A DNA stretch of 64,000 nt from a virus, in IMG/VR virus record IMGVR_UViG_3300044617_000226, positions 1-64,000 of that record; one strand, written 5' to 3'. Shown here one piece after another: positions 23,820 to 33,082 of this stretch (positions are counted from its first letter, which is position 1; each line of letters starts with the position of its first letter). The position numbers and the translations under genes were made by a program. The notes beneath the pieces are model-generated. The model was not told the DNA's origin. It saw only the letters and a list, made by a program, of their open reading frames with translations, and did not search any database.

Positions 23820-24560
23820 TTACTTATAACTTTTTATAGTAGGTTCTATCACTCTATTAAAATATATCTGATGTCCTAACTCATTAACATGATTGTCTAT
23901 TGACCTATACGGTTTTTGTGTTTCAAGACTATGATCATGTTTACCTGAAAAATCATAATTTCTTATGTCAACCATCTGCTGAAATTTCATAGGTTTTAGT
24001 CCTTTTACAAAATCATATGTCGTGAATTCATAATTTCTTCTACAAAAAGACCAACGAAAATTGTATTTTTGTAGTGTTGCTAGTGCATAGGCTGATAATA
24101 ATGTCATCATTCCTAAATTTTGACCTATACTTTCATGGTACATGTATTTTATATATTGTCTTACTGCATCTCCCATACCATGATCATTATGGCTTCCTGC
24201 CATCGACAATACATAACTGGCAATTTGTTTTTCGTTATGTGAGGCAATTTCTATTCTATCAGGATTAGTAAGTTGAAAAAATATTAATTGTGACTCTTTC
24301 TCATCCGTGTCATTTTCACTGTATACTAAAAAATCTCTTAGTATCTGTTGATTTGATCTACCTGGGTTGGCATAATTTAAAACTTTCAACTCGGGATATT
24401 TTTTCTGTAGTAATGAGCCCCAGCAATATTCGCTAGGTGAATTTTCCGGTAGTACAGGTCCCACCATCGATTGAGTACTAGGATCATAGTGATATATACG
24501 GTCAGGACATCCATGACCATAATTAAAACTATCTCCGAAGATGACCACTTTATTAATCAT
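23820..24560 (-). CDS. SGNH/GDSL-like hydrolase, 246 aa
   Basis: The N-terminal FGDSFNYG is a clear block I with nucleophile Ser. NYANPGRSNQQ gives the block II Gly/Asn region, and DNHVNELGH supplies the C-terminal Asp/His. There is no signal peptide, so it acts in the cytoplasm or on the virion. It overlaps the previous SGNH gene by 4 nt (ATGA). The two neighbours share only the catalytic blocks, so this is not a recent duplication. A role in trimming or transferring acyl groups on a glycan is likely from the family and neighbours only. Confidence 0.82.
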   Translation of the reverse strand: MINKVVIFGDSFNYGHGCPDRIYHYDPSTQSMVGPVLPENSPSEYCWGSLLQKKYPELKVLNYANPGRSNQQILRDFLVYSENDTDEKESQLIFFQLTNPDRIEIASHNEKQIASYVLSMAGSHNDHGMGDAVRQYIKYMYHESIGQNLGMMTLLSAYALATLQKYNFRWSFCRRNYEFTTYDFVKGLKPMKFQQMVDIRNYDFSGKHDHSLETQKPYRSIDNHVNELGHQIYFNRVIEPTIKSYK

Positions 24561-25342
24561 AAACTTTTAATCATTCCAATTTCTCGCTGAAAATCATATC
24601 CCATATCAACATAGCGTTGGGTTATATCTTTACTATATATAAAATCCCCATCTTTAAATAGATCCATCAACACATTTTTACCTTCAGCGAATCTATCCAA
24701 TATGATATCAGCAAGTATCCTATTATTTTCATCTGTAAGATGTGTGCTACGAACATCTCCATATCCGCCCATATCCATTTCTTTTTCTGTGACTTTAAAC
24801 AAATTATACAGGCAATCACTATGTCTATTGGAAAAATCTAATTCATTGCCGGCGTTATCGATAAAAGGTAATATATTTACTAATTTTATATTCTTGTCTT
24901 TACATATTTGATTAACATCATCAAACATCTTTTGCTGTACCCAAAAATTGAACTGAAAATCACATAAAAATTTATAACCTAATAATATCTGTACGATCTC
25001 AGACTGTTCTTCTGCATTGAATTTTTTAAATGTAGATGTTTTGTAGAATGTTTCAACATCTGGAAATCCACTAACTACAGCGTATCGGTGAGGCATAGTC
25101 TGTATCCTATGCACAAATGACCAACAAAATACAATATGGTCAAATCTATGATGATGATCTTTAAAACAAGTAAAAGCATGATTACTAGCACTACCGCTTA
25201 AACCATATGATGATACTTTATGTCCTTTAGACACGATATGCGCCATCCAACTTTCATCTGTTTTAAACTTTGACAATGGTGCAGATATATTTCTATCCGC
25301 ATAACTGTCGCCGAATACTCCTATATGCAACTTATCCATCAT
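24557..25342 (-). CDS. SGNH/GDSL-like hydrolase, 261 aa
   Basis: Block I FGDSYADR, block II YGLSGSASNHAF and a C-terminal DVRSTHLTDENN (Asp, His) identify the family. It starts by a 4-nt overlap with the last of the eight tandem radical SAM genes, and it overlaps the next SGNH gene by 4 nt. It is therefore co-translated with both. No export signal is present. Specificity is unknown. Confidence 0.82.
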   Translation of the reverse strand: MMDKLHIGVFGDSYADRNISAPLSKFKTDESWMAHIVSKGHKVSSYGLSGSASNHAFTCFKDHHHRFDHIVFCWSFVHRIQTMPHRYAVVSGFPDVETFYKTSTFKKFNAEEQSEIVQILLGYKFLCDFQFNFWVQQKMFDDVNQICKDKNIKLVNILPFIDNAGNELDFSNRHSDCLYNLFKVTEKEMDMGGYGDVRSTHLTDENNRILADIILDRFAEGKNVLMDLFKDGDFIYSKDITQRYVDMGYDFQREIGMIKSL

Positions 25343-26592
25343 TTAAGTCCTATATATTTTGCTAGATTGTCAGGTTTATTTCTGCGCTTAGTATACTGCT
25401 CAAAAAAGATGTCACTATCTCTACGCATCTCTGCCTGATTCTCTCTTATGAATCCTTCATCCAAAAACTTGATCAATCTATTACAATGCTCATGTTCTAT
25501 AGGTAATAGATCATCTTTGATAGTTTCATAAAATTTTGTATATTTGTTAATATAGAAATCTCGCTCACTTCTAGTCAAACAAGCAAAACCTTGAAACTCT
25601 GGTTTATCTACCATGTTGATAGATATATAAGGCTTGACTTTAGTTCGCTTTCTGATATCAATTATATCCAGATACATCTGATCTAATGACTGTAATGCTA
25701 TCGCGCTTACTGTGGTACTGATGCTAAACTCTTTGACTGTGCTATTACCCAGTCTTTCAATGTTCGTTAACCATTCACTATAAACCATACCTTCCCGTAT
25801 GAACTCGGCAGTCTCACCCGCACTTTCATTGCTGATGTTCATGCGTAAGTTATTCAATCCTTTGATTTTTTCAAAGAATCTATCCATTACTACTGGTTTC
25901 TGACATAGATTGCTGTGTATCACAGTCTCAATATTAGGATTGATTCTAGTCATCATAGCGAACAACTGAAACACTTCTTCATGCATCAATGGTTCACCTC
26001 CGCTTACACGGATGCTCTCAAGTCCGGACATGACTGTCTCAAACCACTTCCAGAACAATTCCATGTGAGGTGGCTTGATCATCTCGTTCAATTCAGCCAT
26101 GTCTTTCTGATAATGTCTACGATCATCAGTTTTGATGTTTGTATAGACACCATTGACTCTTATATCATTTATCCAACTAGTGCTAAATTGTGGACTGCAA
26201 TAACTACAGGCTAAGTTACAAGTATTATTGAATGCTAACTCTAATGCTTTGGGCTTGAATACGAAATTAGGATTCTTATAATCTTCAGCAGTCAAATGAT
26301 CTTTGAAACTTAAACTCTTTCTAGTTCTGTCGCTAGTCAATCCTAGATTTTCATAGCGCCAGCAACTATCACATGCAGGGGGTTGTTCGCCTGCTAACAT
26401 TCTTTTTTGTTGGTCGCGCTTTTCTGCTGGATTATAGAATGTATCTACTGTGTCACCTACTTGCAAGAAAGGGGTATAATGGCAACTGGCGATCTTGCCG
26501 CTATATACCCATATACTTGCCTCATGAAACTTAGCCAAACAGAATGTGGGGCTAGTCTCATCTCTGATTTTTAATAACTTATTCAATTCCAT
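25339..26592 (-). CDS. Radical SAM protein with N-terminal twitch domain, subtype A (array member 8)
   Basis: In this 417-aa protein an N-terminal four-Cys domain (C18, C37, C74, C77; pattern FCLAKF, SCHYTP, CDSCW) looks like a twitch/SPASM cluster placed before the core. The radical SAM core has CNLACSYC (C125, C129, C132) and SGGEPL. Subtype A features are SCHxxP in the twitch domain and CSPQFSTSW after the core cysteines. The C-terminal QYTKRRNK is a shorter form of the RR motif seen in other A members. Numbering follows transcription order, so this is the last of eight. It shares one base with the upstream gene's stop (TGATG). The substrate is unknown. Confidence 0.9.
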   Translation of the reverse strand: MELNKLLKIRDETSPTFCLAKFHEASIWVYSGKIASCHYTPFLQVGDTVDTFYNPAEKRDQQKRMLAGEQPPACDSCWRYENLGLTSDRTRKSLSFKDHLTAEDYKNPNFVFKPKALELAFNNTCNLACSYCSPQFSTSWINDIRVNGVYTNIKTDDRRHYQKDMAELNEMIKPPHMELFWKWFETVMSGLESIRVSGGEPLMHEEVFQLFAMMTRINPNIETVIHSNLCQKPVVMDRFFEKIKGLNNLRMNISNESAGETAEFIREGMVYSEWLTNIERLGNSTVKEFSISTTVSAIALQSLDQMYLDIIDIRKRTKVKPYISINMVDKPEFQGFACLTRSERDFYINKYTKFYETIKDDLLPIEHEHCNRLIKFLDEGFIRENQAEMRRDSDIFFEQYTKRRNKPDNLAKYIGLK

Positions 26593-27923
26593 CAGTAGTC
26601 AAACTCATCGTCTAATTTGTTATGTATCAGATAGTTTTTAATGTTGTTGTGTTCTGGATAGATAGTGAAAAAATCTTCTTCCCTTATCTCGTCTAATTTC
26701 TTCGTGATCTTGCTGAACATCTTTAAAGATTCATGCATGTTAGGAGCACGATCTAATTCAGAGTACATGAACTTTATAGCATTATCATATCTGTGTAATG
26801 TATTACTTATTGTGGAATATTGATCCTGGAACTTTTTGAGCCATTCCATCTGATCTAAAAACAATAATTCGATCTCACGCTTTTTCCACTCGGGTATGTT
26901 TTTAAGGTTATAATATGGTGGAGTATCTAATGGGTTAATCATTATATCGTCTGGTTTTATCAGACCCAATTCCACCCACTCTTTATGAAATTCTACTAGA
27001 TTATGCGCATTAGGCCAACTCAATGTGAAGCCGATATTAAAGTCTACATGAGGACATTCTTGCATCAACAACTTTCTGTTCTCAACTATAGTAGCCCATT
27101 CTGTTCCCTTGCGCCAGTATTCGCCCTTGCTATAACTTCCATCTAAACTAGCATTGATTTGTACTCTAGTAAACTTCTTCCAGTACTCTAATACATTGTC
27201 GAAACCCTTGAGTTTGAAGTTTGAGAAGTTAGTATTATATTGTAATGATACATCTAGTTTATCTAGTTCTATCAATCTGTCAAGCATCTTATAATGATCT
27301 TCTTGCATCAATGGTTCCCCGCCTGCGAAATAGATTAATTCTGCTGTTGCTAGGTGGGGTAATATCTCTTCTAGTGCATGAACCTCAGTCTTACCGGCAA
27401 ACTGAAAACCATTATCAGTATCCTTGAACTTATCGCTTGGATATAACTTTCTATTATCTCCTACCCAACTTGTGCTATAATAAGGCCCGCATGTTCTACA
27501 TCGTAGATTACATAAATTGTTGAATCTAACATCGATATAAAAAAGTTTATGCTCTGCAAGTGATCCGTCAGGTCTAGTATTTGCTACGATGTCTTGCACT
27601 ACCTTGTTGTCTTTGAAGAACCTGTCATTGTATGCATTATAAAACTGATCACCTATAGTATGACGATTATTGCATATCGCACAGTGGGGGTGTTTTTCCC
27701 CGCGCAAAAACTGCAATCGCATGTTTCTTGTCTCTTCGTTATTCCATATTTCTGCTAATGAGTTTTCTTTCAAATTGCCGATCTGTTGCTGGTTCTCATA
27801 ACCATAAACACAGCAAGGTTTGACATCACCTCTAGTTCCTACATGTTGATGTACCCATGGAAAGATGCAAAAAGTCTTGCTAGTCTTTGCCATCTCTAAT
27901 GGATTAAATTCTTGATCGCTCAT
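26592..27923 (-). CDS. Radical SAM protein with N-terminal twitch domain, subtype B (array member 7)
   Basis: A 443-aa protein. The N-terminal cysteines FCIFPWVHQH (C19), CC at 37-38 and CAIC (C81, C84) give a twitch-like domain of the PWxH/CC kind, my subtype B. The core has CNLRCRTC (C138, C142, C145) followed by GPYYSTSW, and AGGEPL for SAM. The C-terminal part ends with a KLDEIREEDFFTIYPEH segment shared in outline with array member 6. The start overlaps the previous gene by 20 nt. It probably carries two [4Fe-4S] clusters. The reaction is unassigned. Confidence 0.9.
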   Translation of the reverse strand: MSDQEFNPLEMAKTSKTFCIFPWVHQHVGTRGDVKPCCVYGYENQQQIGNLKENSLAEIWNNEETRNMRLQFLRGEKHPHCAICNNRHTIGDQFYNAYNDRFFKDNKVVQDIVANTRPDGSLAEHKLFYIDVRFNNLCNLRCRTCGPYYSTSWVGDNRKLYPSDKFKDTDNGFQFAGKTEVHALEEILPHLATAELIYFAGGEPLMQEDHYKMLDRLIELDKLDVSLQYNTNFSNFKLKGFDNVLEYWKKFTRVQINASLDGSYSKGEYWRKGTEWATIVENRKLLMQECPHVDFNIGFTLSWPNAHNLVEFHKEWVELGLIKPDDIMINPLDTPPYYNLKNIPEWKKREIELLFLDQMEWLKKFQDQYSTISNTLHRYDNAIKFMYSELDRAPNMHESLKMFSKITKKLDEIREEDFFTIYPEHNNIKNYLIHNKLDDEFDY

Positions 27924-29214
27924 ATTCTATAAAATCCCTGTGTAATTCTGGGAAGAGGATCTTGAAATCTTCATTCCTTATAGTATCTAGTTTTTGTGTC
28001 TCTTTGAAAAATAATGGAATCAATTTAGATTCGTCTTTGCTATTCATCATAGTCATAGCATTTTTCCAAACATCTACATAATGATAGTAATCGTAATTCT
28101 TTACTTGTGTCTGATCTAGAAACTCTAGGTGAGCCAATATTTTTTCTGATACTCTTTGTTTTGTCTTAGGAGGTAATATAGTAGTCTGCATCCATATAGG
28201 TGCATGTAGCACATTCAAGTTAAAGTTGAATTTGTTTCCATTATTGTTAGTGAAAATATCACTCTCGCACATATGTCTGTGTAAGTCTATGGCTGCTTCA
28301 CAATTAAAGATGCTGTATACTGCGCTGACTCCATAATTAGCATTTGGTGCTTGTTCTTTGCTAGCCTTGATCCAATCTTGTGCAAGTTGCCAGTCAAAGC
28401 CTTTGCGTATATATTCTCCTTGCAGGCCCATTGCATCGATGCTGCCTATTATGAATACATTATAGAACTTGTCTAGTAATTTGAATGCGTTATAATGTTT
28501 TAATTCATAGACGCTTAAGTTGGTATTATATCTGATCTTTATATTAGTTTTACCCATGTCTATCAATAGTTGCAAGAATTCATAATGTTCTTCTTGCATC
28601 ATGGGCTCCCCGCCACTGAAATGTATCTCTGTATATTCATCACACATATTGACCATATCGATAAGATCAGTAGTCATATGTGGAATTTTTGTATTAGTCA
28701 ATAAACTTGCTTTGACGGGTAATCCCATCTTCATCACTTCAACCGCCCAACTTGTGCTAAGACCTGGGCCGCAACTACGACATTTGAAATTGCAAAGACT
28801 GTTGAATATGATATCTATGGTACCTAACTTTATATTTTTCACACTGCCGTCGGCATTTGTTTGTTCAACTATATCTTTAAATTTATTATAACCATTAAAA
28901 TTGGTATGATCCGGATAATCACGATAACGCTTATTGAATATATTGCGCATACTATCGATGCCGCTATCTTCTTCTTTCCAGCATCGTGAACATGAATCCG
29001 GTTTCTTACCTTCTAAGAAATCTTTCCTCAATTTATTCCATTGATCACCATGAAATATATCTGTGATTTTATTGTCATTCCAATTACCCAACTGGTGCTG
29101 ATGATTGTGGCTATAATAACAGCATGGCATCACCTTACCATCAGGTTCGGTGTGTATCTGTAGCCAGGGAAGACTGCAAAAATGCTCGGGAAAGTTGTCG
29201 TTTTCTAATGCCAT
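27904..29214 (-). CDS. Radical SAM protein with N-terminal twitch domain, subtype B (array member 6)
   Basis: A 436-aa protein. FCSLPWLQIH (C13), CC at 31-32 and CSRCW (C75, C78) form the N-terminal cluster domain. CNFKCRSC (C141, C145, C148) with GPGLSTSW and SGGEPM forms the radical SAM core. The C-terminus KLDTIRNEDFKILFPEL matches member 7 closely, so these two are the nearest relatives in the array and look like a local duplication that has diverged. Six nt separate it from the upstream gene. The substrate is unknown. Confidence 0.9.
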   Translation of the reverse strand: MALENDNFPEHFCSLPWLQIHTEPDGKVMPCCYYSHNHQHQLGNWNDNKITDIFHGDQWNKLRKDFLEGKKPDSCSRCWKEEDSGIDSMRNIFNKRYRDYPDHTNFNGYNKFKDIVEQTNADGSVKNIKLGTIDIIFNSLCNFKCRSCGPGLSTSWAVEVMKMGLPVKASLLTNTKIPHMTTDLIDMVNMCDEYTEIHFSGGEPMMQEEHYEFLQLLIDMGKTNIKIRYNTNLSVYELKHYNAFKLLDKFYNVFIIGSIDAMGLQGEYIRKGFDWQLAQDWIKASKEQAPNANYGVSAVYSIFNCEAAIDLHRHMCESDIFTNNNGNKFNFNLNVLHAPIWMQTTILPPKTKQRVSEKILAHLEFLDQTQVKNYDYYHYVDVWKNAMTMMNSKDESKLIPLFFKETQKLDTIRNEDFKILFPELHRDFIEYERSRI

Positions 29215-29220
29215 GATGTA

Positions 29221-30513
29221 TTAGTAAATCCATCCATCAAGTTCGGGGAACACATTAGTAAAGTTTCTATCTCTACGATTGTCATATTCAGTAGTGAACT
29301 TCTTGAACTGATCTGTTCTCCATTCACGCTCAGTATCATTCATAGTTGACTTGCGGGCTTTCCAGAAATCATAGACCATAGCCCATGTTTCTTTCTCTAC
29401 GCTCTTTATCAAACTATCATTTTCTTTCATGAAGTTGTTAGTATCTTCAAAATAACTATCAGCACTATCTGGTAGTATGCGCAAATCGAACTGTTTAGGG
29501 TCAACTAATCGTGCGCAGTTGAACATGATATCGATACCATCTTTACGAAACTCAATAACTTTCTTAATAAATGTCTTAAAGTTGAAAACGCTCAACAATC
29601 CAAATGTGACCATGATACGAATAGGTACATGGAATGTTGTGCTGACTTTGCGAACAGTATCTTCCCACTGTGCTACATCTAGACCATCACGGATATACTC
29701 TGCTTGTGGTCCCCATGTATCCATGCTTGTATATACTTCAAGACCCTTGATAGTTTTAGCATTCAATAATGTCGTAGCCTTCTCAAAGAACATCTTTAGA
29801 TTCTTCTCAGGTACGCATAAGTTGGTGTTGATAACTAATGTCAAGTTAGGATTGTGGTTCTGTGCTACGAAATCTAATAGTTTCATGAAGTTGCGTGTGG
29901 CGAGTGGTTCACCACCGGTGATTCTTAGATAACGCAAATCTTTGTATGCGTCGGGTAACCACTTCCAGAATGCATCGATATATGGGTTATCATCTTCTGG
30001 CAACATGTCGTGCATCTTGTCTTTATGCACAGTAGGATCTTCGATAGGATAACTACCGAATTTACGAACTTCATGCTCCCATCGTGAACTCTGTCCCGGA
30101 CTGCAATAACTACATGCAAAGTTACAAGTGTTTGCGAAACTAATCTCTAAGTAGCTAGGATTGATCGGCTTGTCATAAGGTGCATTCAATATTTCTGCTC
30201 TGCGCTCAATAGCCCAGGACTCGTTAGTAAAACGCTTTCTATCGCTGATGACATCGGGGTTAATCGCTTCCATGTCAAAACAGTAGTAGCACTCTTTAGG
30301 CTTCTCACCATTCATCATCTGACGGCGTTGCTCAATCTTATGTCCAGTATTATGTAATGCTGAAGGGTCTTTGTCAGTCTCTTCACGCTTCCAACGATGT
30401 ATCGGTGGATGATAACAACTGTGGTTCTCGCCCATACCGAAATGCATAGTGACCATAAGCCATTTTGCCGCACAAAAACTGTTTTGAATCTTAATTGGAA
30501 TTTCTACACTCAT
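29221..30513 (-). CDS. Radical SAM protein with N-terminal twitch domain, subtype A (array member 5)
   Basis: A 430-aa protein. FCAAKWLMVT (C14), SCYHPP (C33) and CYYCF (C75, C78) form the twitch domain. A SALHNTGHK segment follows, which is shared with members 1 and 2. CNFACSYC (C130, C134, C137), SPGQSSRW and TGGEPL give the core. The C-terminal YDNRRDRNFTNVFPEL is the subtype A tail. The start overlaps the previous stop by 4 nt. Residue patterns agree with a two-cluster enzyme. The reaction is unassigned. Confidence 0.9.
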   Translation of the reverse strand: MSVEIPIKIQNSFCAAKWLMVTMHFGMGENHSCYHPPIHRWKREETDKDPSALHNTGHKIEQRRQMMNGEKPKECYYCFDMEAINPDVISDRKRFTNESWAIERRAEILNAPYDKPINPSYLEISFANTCNFACSYCSPGQSSRWEHEVRKFGSYPIEDPTVHKDKMHDMLPEDDNPYIDAFWKWLPDAYKDLRYLRITGGEPLATRNFMKLLDFVAQNHNPNLTLVINTNLCVPEKNLKMFFEKATTLLNAKTIKGLEVYTSMDTWGPQAEYIRDGLDVAQWEDTVRKVSTTFHVPIRIMVTFGLLSVFNFKTFIKKVIEFRKDGIDIMFNCARLVDPKQFDLRILPDSADSYFEDTNNFMKENDSLIKSVEKETWAMVYDFWKARKSTMNDTEREWRTDQFKKFTTEYDNRRDRNFTNVFPELDGWIY

Positions 30514-31688
30514 AATATTTCACCTAATTCTGGTATATAATCTTTGTAACTTAAAGTTCTTGCCTTGTCTACTGCGTTGATGAACTGACTTGCCTTCGTC
30601 AATAACTTGGGATCATGCTCTATCATTAATTTAGCATACAATTCATTACGCTGCCATTCATGCAATTTATCTTTATAATAATCCCTGATCTTGTCTTTAT
30701 AACTCTCAGGTAATGCGGCGAGACTTAGATAGTCTGGATACAATACATAATTGTGATGAGGTATCTTGTTATAATTTGTTTCTAGCCAAGTATTTAACAC
30801 ATCCAAATTCAATATGTTTAGTATGCTTACAGTCTGTGTGACATGCCAATATACATTATCTACTTTGTTTAATTTCTCTATGCTAGTGACAGTTTCATCC
30901 CATTGTGTAGGATATCTGATATAATAGTTTCTAATATCGTAATCATCGATGCTTGCATTGACTGTGACTTTCATGAATGACTTCCACAATTCTATCAGAT
31001 TATCAGGAATGTCCATCATGTTTAGGCTATATACAAGATGTACTTTTTGTGCTGTACCATTATCGATTAGATTTTGCAGATAGCGGAAGTGTGCTTTGAT
31101 CAATGTGGGTTCACCACCATTGATGTATATTTCTTCTACACCTTCGCTATACTTTGTCAACTCGTCATAGAACTCTGGATCTTCGAACCACTTAAAGTTC
31201 TCTACGGGTCTTAGAACGAACCAAGGTAAGTCTTTGCTTATTTTCTTTTCGTCTGGATACCATTTGCTACTACTATAACTGTTACAAGTCAAGCAGGCAT
31301 TATTACACACATTGCCTAAACGCAATTCGATATAACGATAATTAGGTCTCTTGATGAAAGATGTTTTCTCAAGTTGATCTATGATGTGTGCCCAGCGTTT
31401 GTTTTCGTACTGTCTTTTGCTTTCTAGTCCTGCATCTTCATCACGCCAGCATCCTTCACATTCGATAGGGCGTCTGCCGTCGATCATATCTTGTCTTACT
31501 TTGATAAACTTATCGCTGTTGATGACATCATCGAGGCTGTCATTATCTAATGTAACAAGGCTGTTAGTACCTTGTTTCTTAGCCCAACTAACTGCATCAT
31601 TATGATTGCTACGGCAACAAAGGCTGACACCACCGTTAGGGTGTGTCGCTAGATGCATCCAAGGTAGCACACATAATGTTTTACTCAT
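30510..31688 (-). CDS. Radical SAM protein with N-terminal twitch domain, subtype B (array member 4)
   Basis: At 392 aa it is the shortest array member. LCVLPWMHLATHPNGG (C6), CC at 24-25 and CEGCW (C77, C80) form the N-terminal domain. CNNACLTC (C128, C132, C135) is followed by NSYSSSKW instead of GPxxSTSW, and NGGEPT replaces GGEPL. It is thus the most divergent B member, perhaps with a different substrate pocket. It overlaps both neighbours by 4 nt, so translation is coupled. Confidence 0.9.
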   Translation of the reverse strand: MSKTLCVLPWMHLATHPNGGVSLCCRSNHNDAVSWAKKQGTNSLVTLDNDSLDDVINSDKFIKVRQDMIDGRRPIECEGCWRDEDAGLESKRQYENKRWAHIIDQLEKTSFIKRPNYRYIELRLGNVCNNACLTCNSYSSSKWYPDEKKISKDLPWFVLRPVENFKWFEDPEFYDELTKYSEGVEEIYINGGEPTLIKAHFRYLQNLIDNGTAQKVHLVYSLNMMDIPDNLIELWKSFMKVTVNASIDDYDIRNYYIRYPTQWDETVTSIEKLNKVDNVYWHVTQTVSILNILNLDVLNTWLETNYNKIPHHNYVLYPDYLSLAALPESYKDKIRDYYKDKLHEWQRNELYAKLMIEHDPKLLTKASQFINAVDKARTLSYKDYIPELGEIL

Positions 31689-33082
31689 ATCTTATCCCAC
31701 CATTCTAACAATTTAGGATGACGGCTATAGATATCACGCAATGTTAATTTAGCCTCGCGTATCTGTTCTAGTCTATGAACCCAACCTTTACCGTTCTTAG
31801 CTGCCTGGCGGAATGTGTCGGGCCATTCTTCTTCGTGTGTTTTTCTAGTATATTTCAATGCTTCTAAGTTAGCGATCAAAGTACCATGACGCCATTCATC
31901 TGCTTTAGGTCTGATATAATCAAGTATATCATCGCATACTTCATTCAGTACTTCTCTAGGCCAACTAGTTGGACTCCACATGATGTCAGGATGGAACGCG
32001 AATGTGATCTTTGTCTCAATCTTTACGCCCAACTCATTACTCAAATCAAACAAATCTTTCAATGCGAACATACCGGGTGCTGTGATAGTCAAATCTAATA
32101 CCATCTTTTGTCTGCCACCGGGCAATTCACAACCACGCTTGAAGTTTTCTAACCAACGATCCCACTTGATACCTGTGCGTATATATTCAACGATTTCACC
32201 CGTGCCGTCAATACTTGCGCACATCATCCAATCTTTGAAATGCGGTAGATAATCAAATAAGTTCTTATCACCAAATTGAACGCGGCTTAAGTTACTATTG
32301 TATCGCATGAAACAATTCTTTGCGCTACCATTCTTTAACATTTCTTCCAATGTCCACCAATGCACATCATACATCAATGGCTCGCCACCTACCCAGTACA
32401 TTTCTTCAACGATACCGCGACTTACTGCATCACGAAACTCTGGCTCGACAACCTCAGTCTGGAACTTCTCCATAGCAGTCTTGATCTCTGGGACCATGAA
32501 TGGTTGATTCTTGGGAGTCCACATATTGTTGATCTTCTTTTCAGATTCCCATGAACTGCTTAACTGCTCACCGCACATGCGGCATTTGAAATTACATAGA
32601 TTGCTGAAACGGTAATCGAATGATATAGGTTCCATAGTGGTATGACCTGTATCATCGGTCTTGTCGAATGCCTCTTGTATCTTATGCTTGAATAGTGTGC
32701 CTGTGAACCATCCGCGATAACTGTGACCTTCCATCAATAGATTCTTGTTACAGACATCGCATTGTGGAATCTCTTCTCCGCGCATTAACTTTACACGGAT
32801 ATCACGCATATATGGACTGTTCCAATGTTCTTTCAATGACATTGGTCTATATTTGTCTAGTGATGTCTCACTATCCTTTACTGCGCCATAACGCTCATCA
32901 TTACTGCTGTCGATATATTGCTTTTGAAAACTATGTTCTTCACGGCTAGCACAACATAATCTGCGTTCGCTTTGTGGACTTATGTATGTGTGCGTCCATG
33001 GAGCCATGCAAAAGACTTTGTTTTCGCTGTCTTTTGCTGGCTTCGCATCATCACCCCATATCGGAATTATCTTATTTGTCAT
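31685..33082 (-). CDS. Radical SAM protein with N-terminal twitch domain, subtype B (array member 3)
   Basis: A 465-aa protein. FCMAPWTHTYISP (C25), CC at 43-44 and CDVC (C108, C111) form the twitch domain, with an extra insertion between the CC and CxxC parts. CNFKCRMC (C163, C167, C170), GEQLSSSW and VGGEPL form the core. The C-terminal REAKLTLRDIYSRHP is an altered B-type tail. The start lies within the last codons of the upstream gene (11-nt overlap). The substrate is unknown. Confidence 0.9.
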   Translation of the reverse strand: MTNKIIPIWGDDAKPAKDSENKVFCMAPWTHTYISPQSERRLCCASREEHSFQKQYIDSSNDERYGAVKDSETSLDKYRPMSLKEHWNSPYMRDIRVKLMRGEEIPQCDVCNKNLLMEGHSYRGWFTGTLFKHKIQEAFDKTDDTGHTTMEPISFDYRFSNLCNFKCRMCGEQLSSSWESEKKINNMWTPKNQPFMVPEIKTAMEKFQTEVVEPEFRDAVSRGIVEEMYWVGGEPLMYDVHWWTLEEMLKNGSAKNCFMRYNSNLSRVQFGDKNLFDYLPHFKDWMMCASIDGTGEIVEYIRTGIKWDRWLENFKRGCELPGGRQKMVLDLTITAPGMFALKDLFDLSNELGVKIETKITFAFHPDIMWSPTSWPREVLNEVCDDILDYIRPKADEWRHGTLIANLEALKYTRKTHEEEWPDTFRQAAKNGKGWVHRLEQIREAKLTLRDIYSRHPKLLEWWDKI

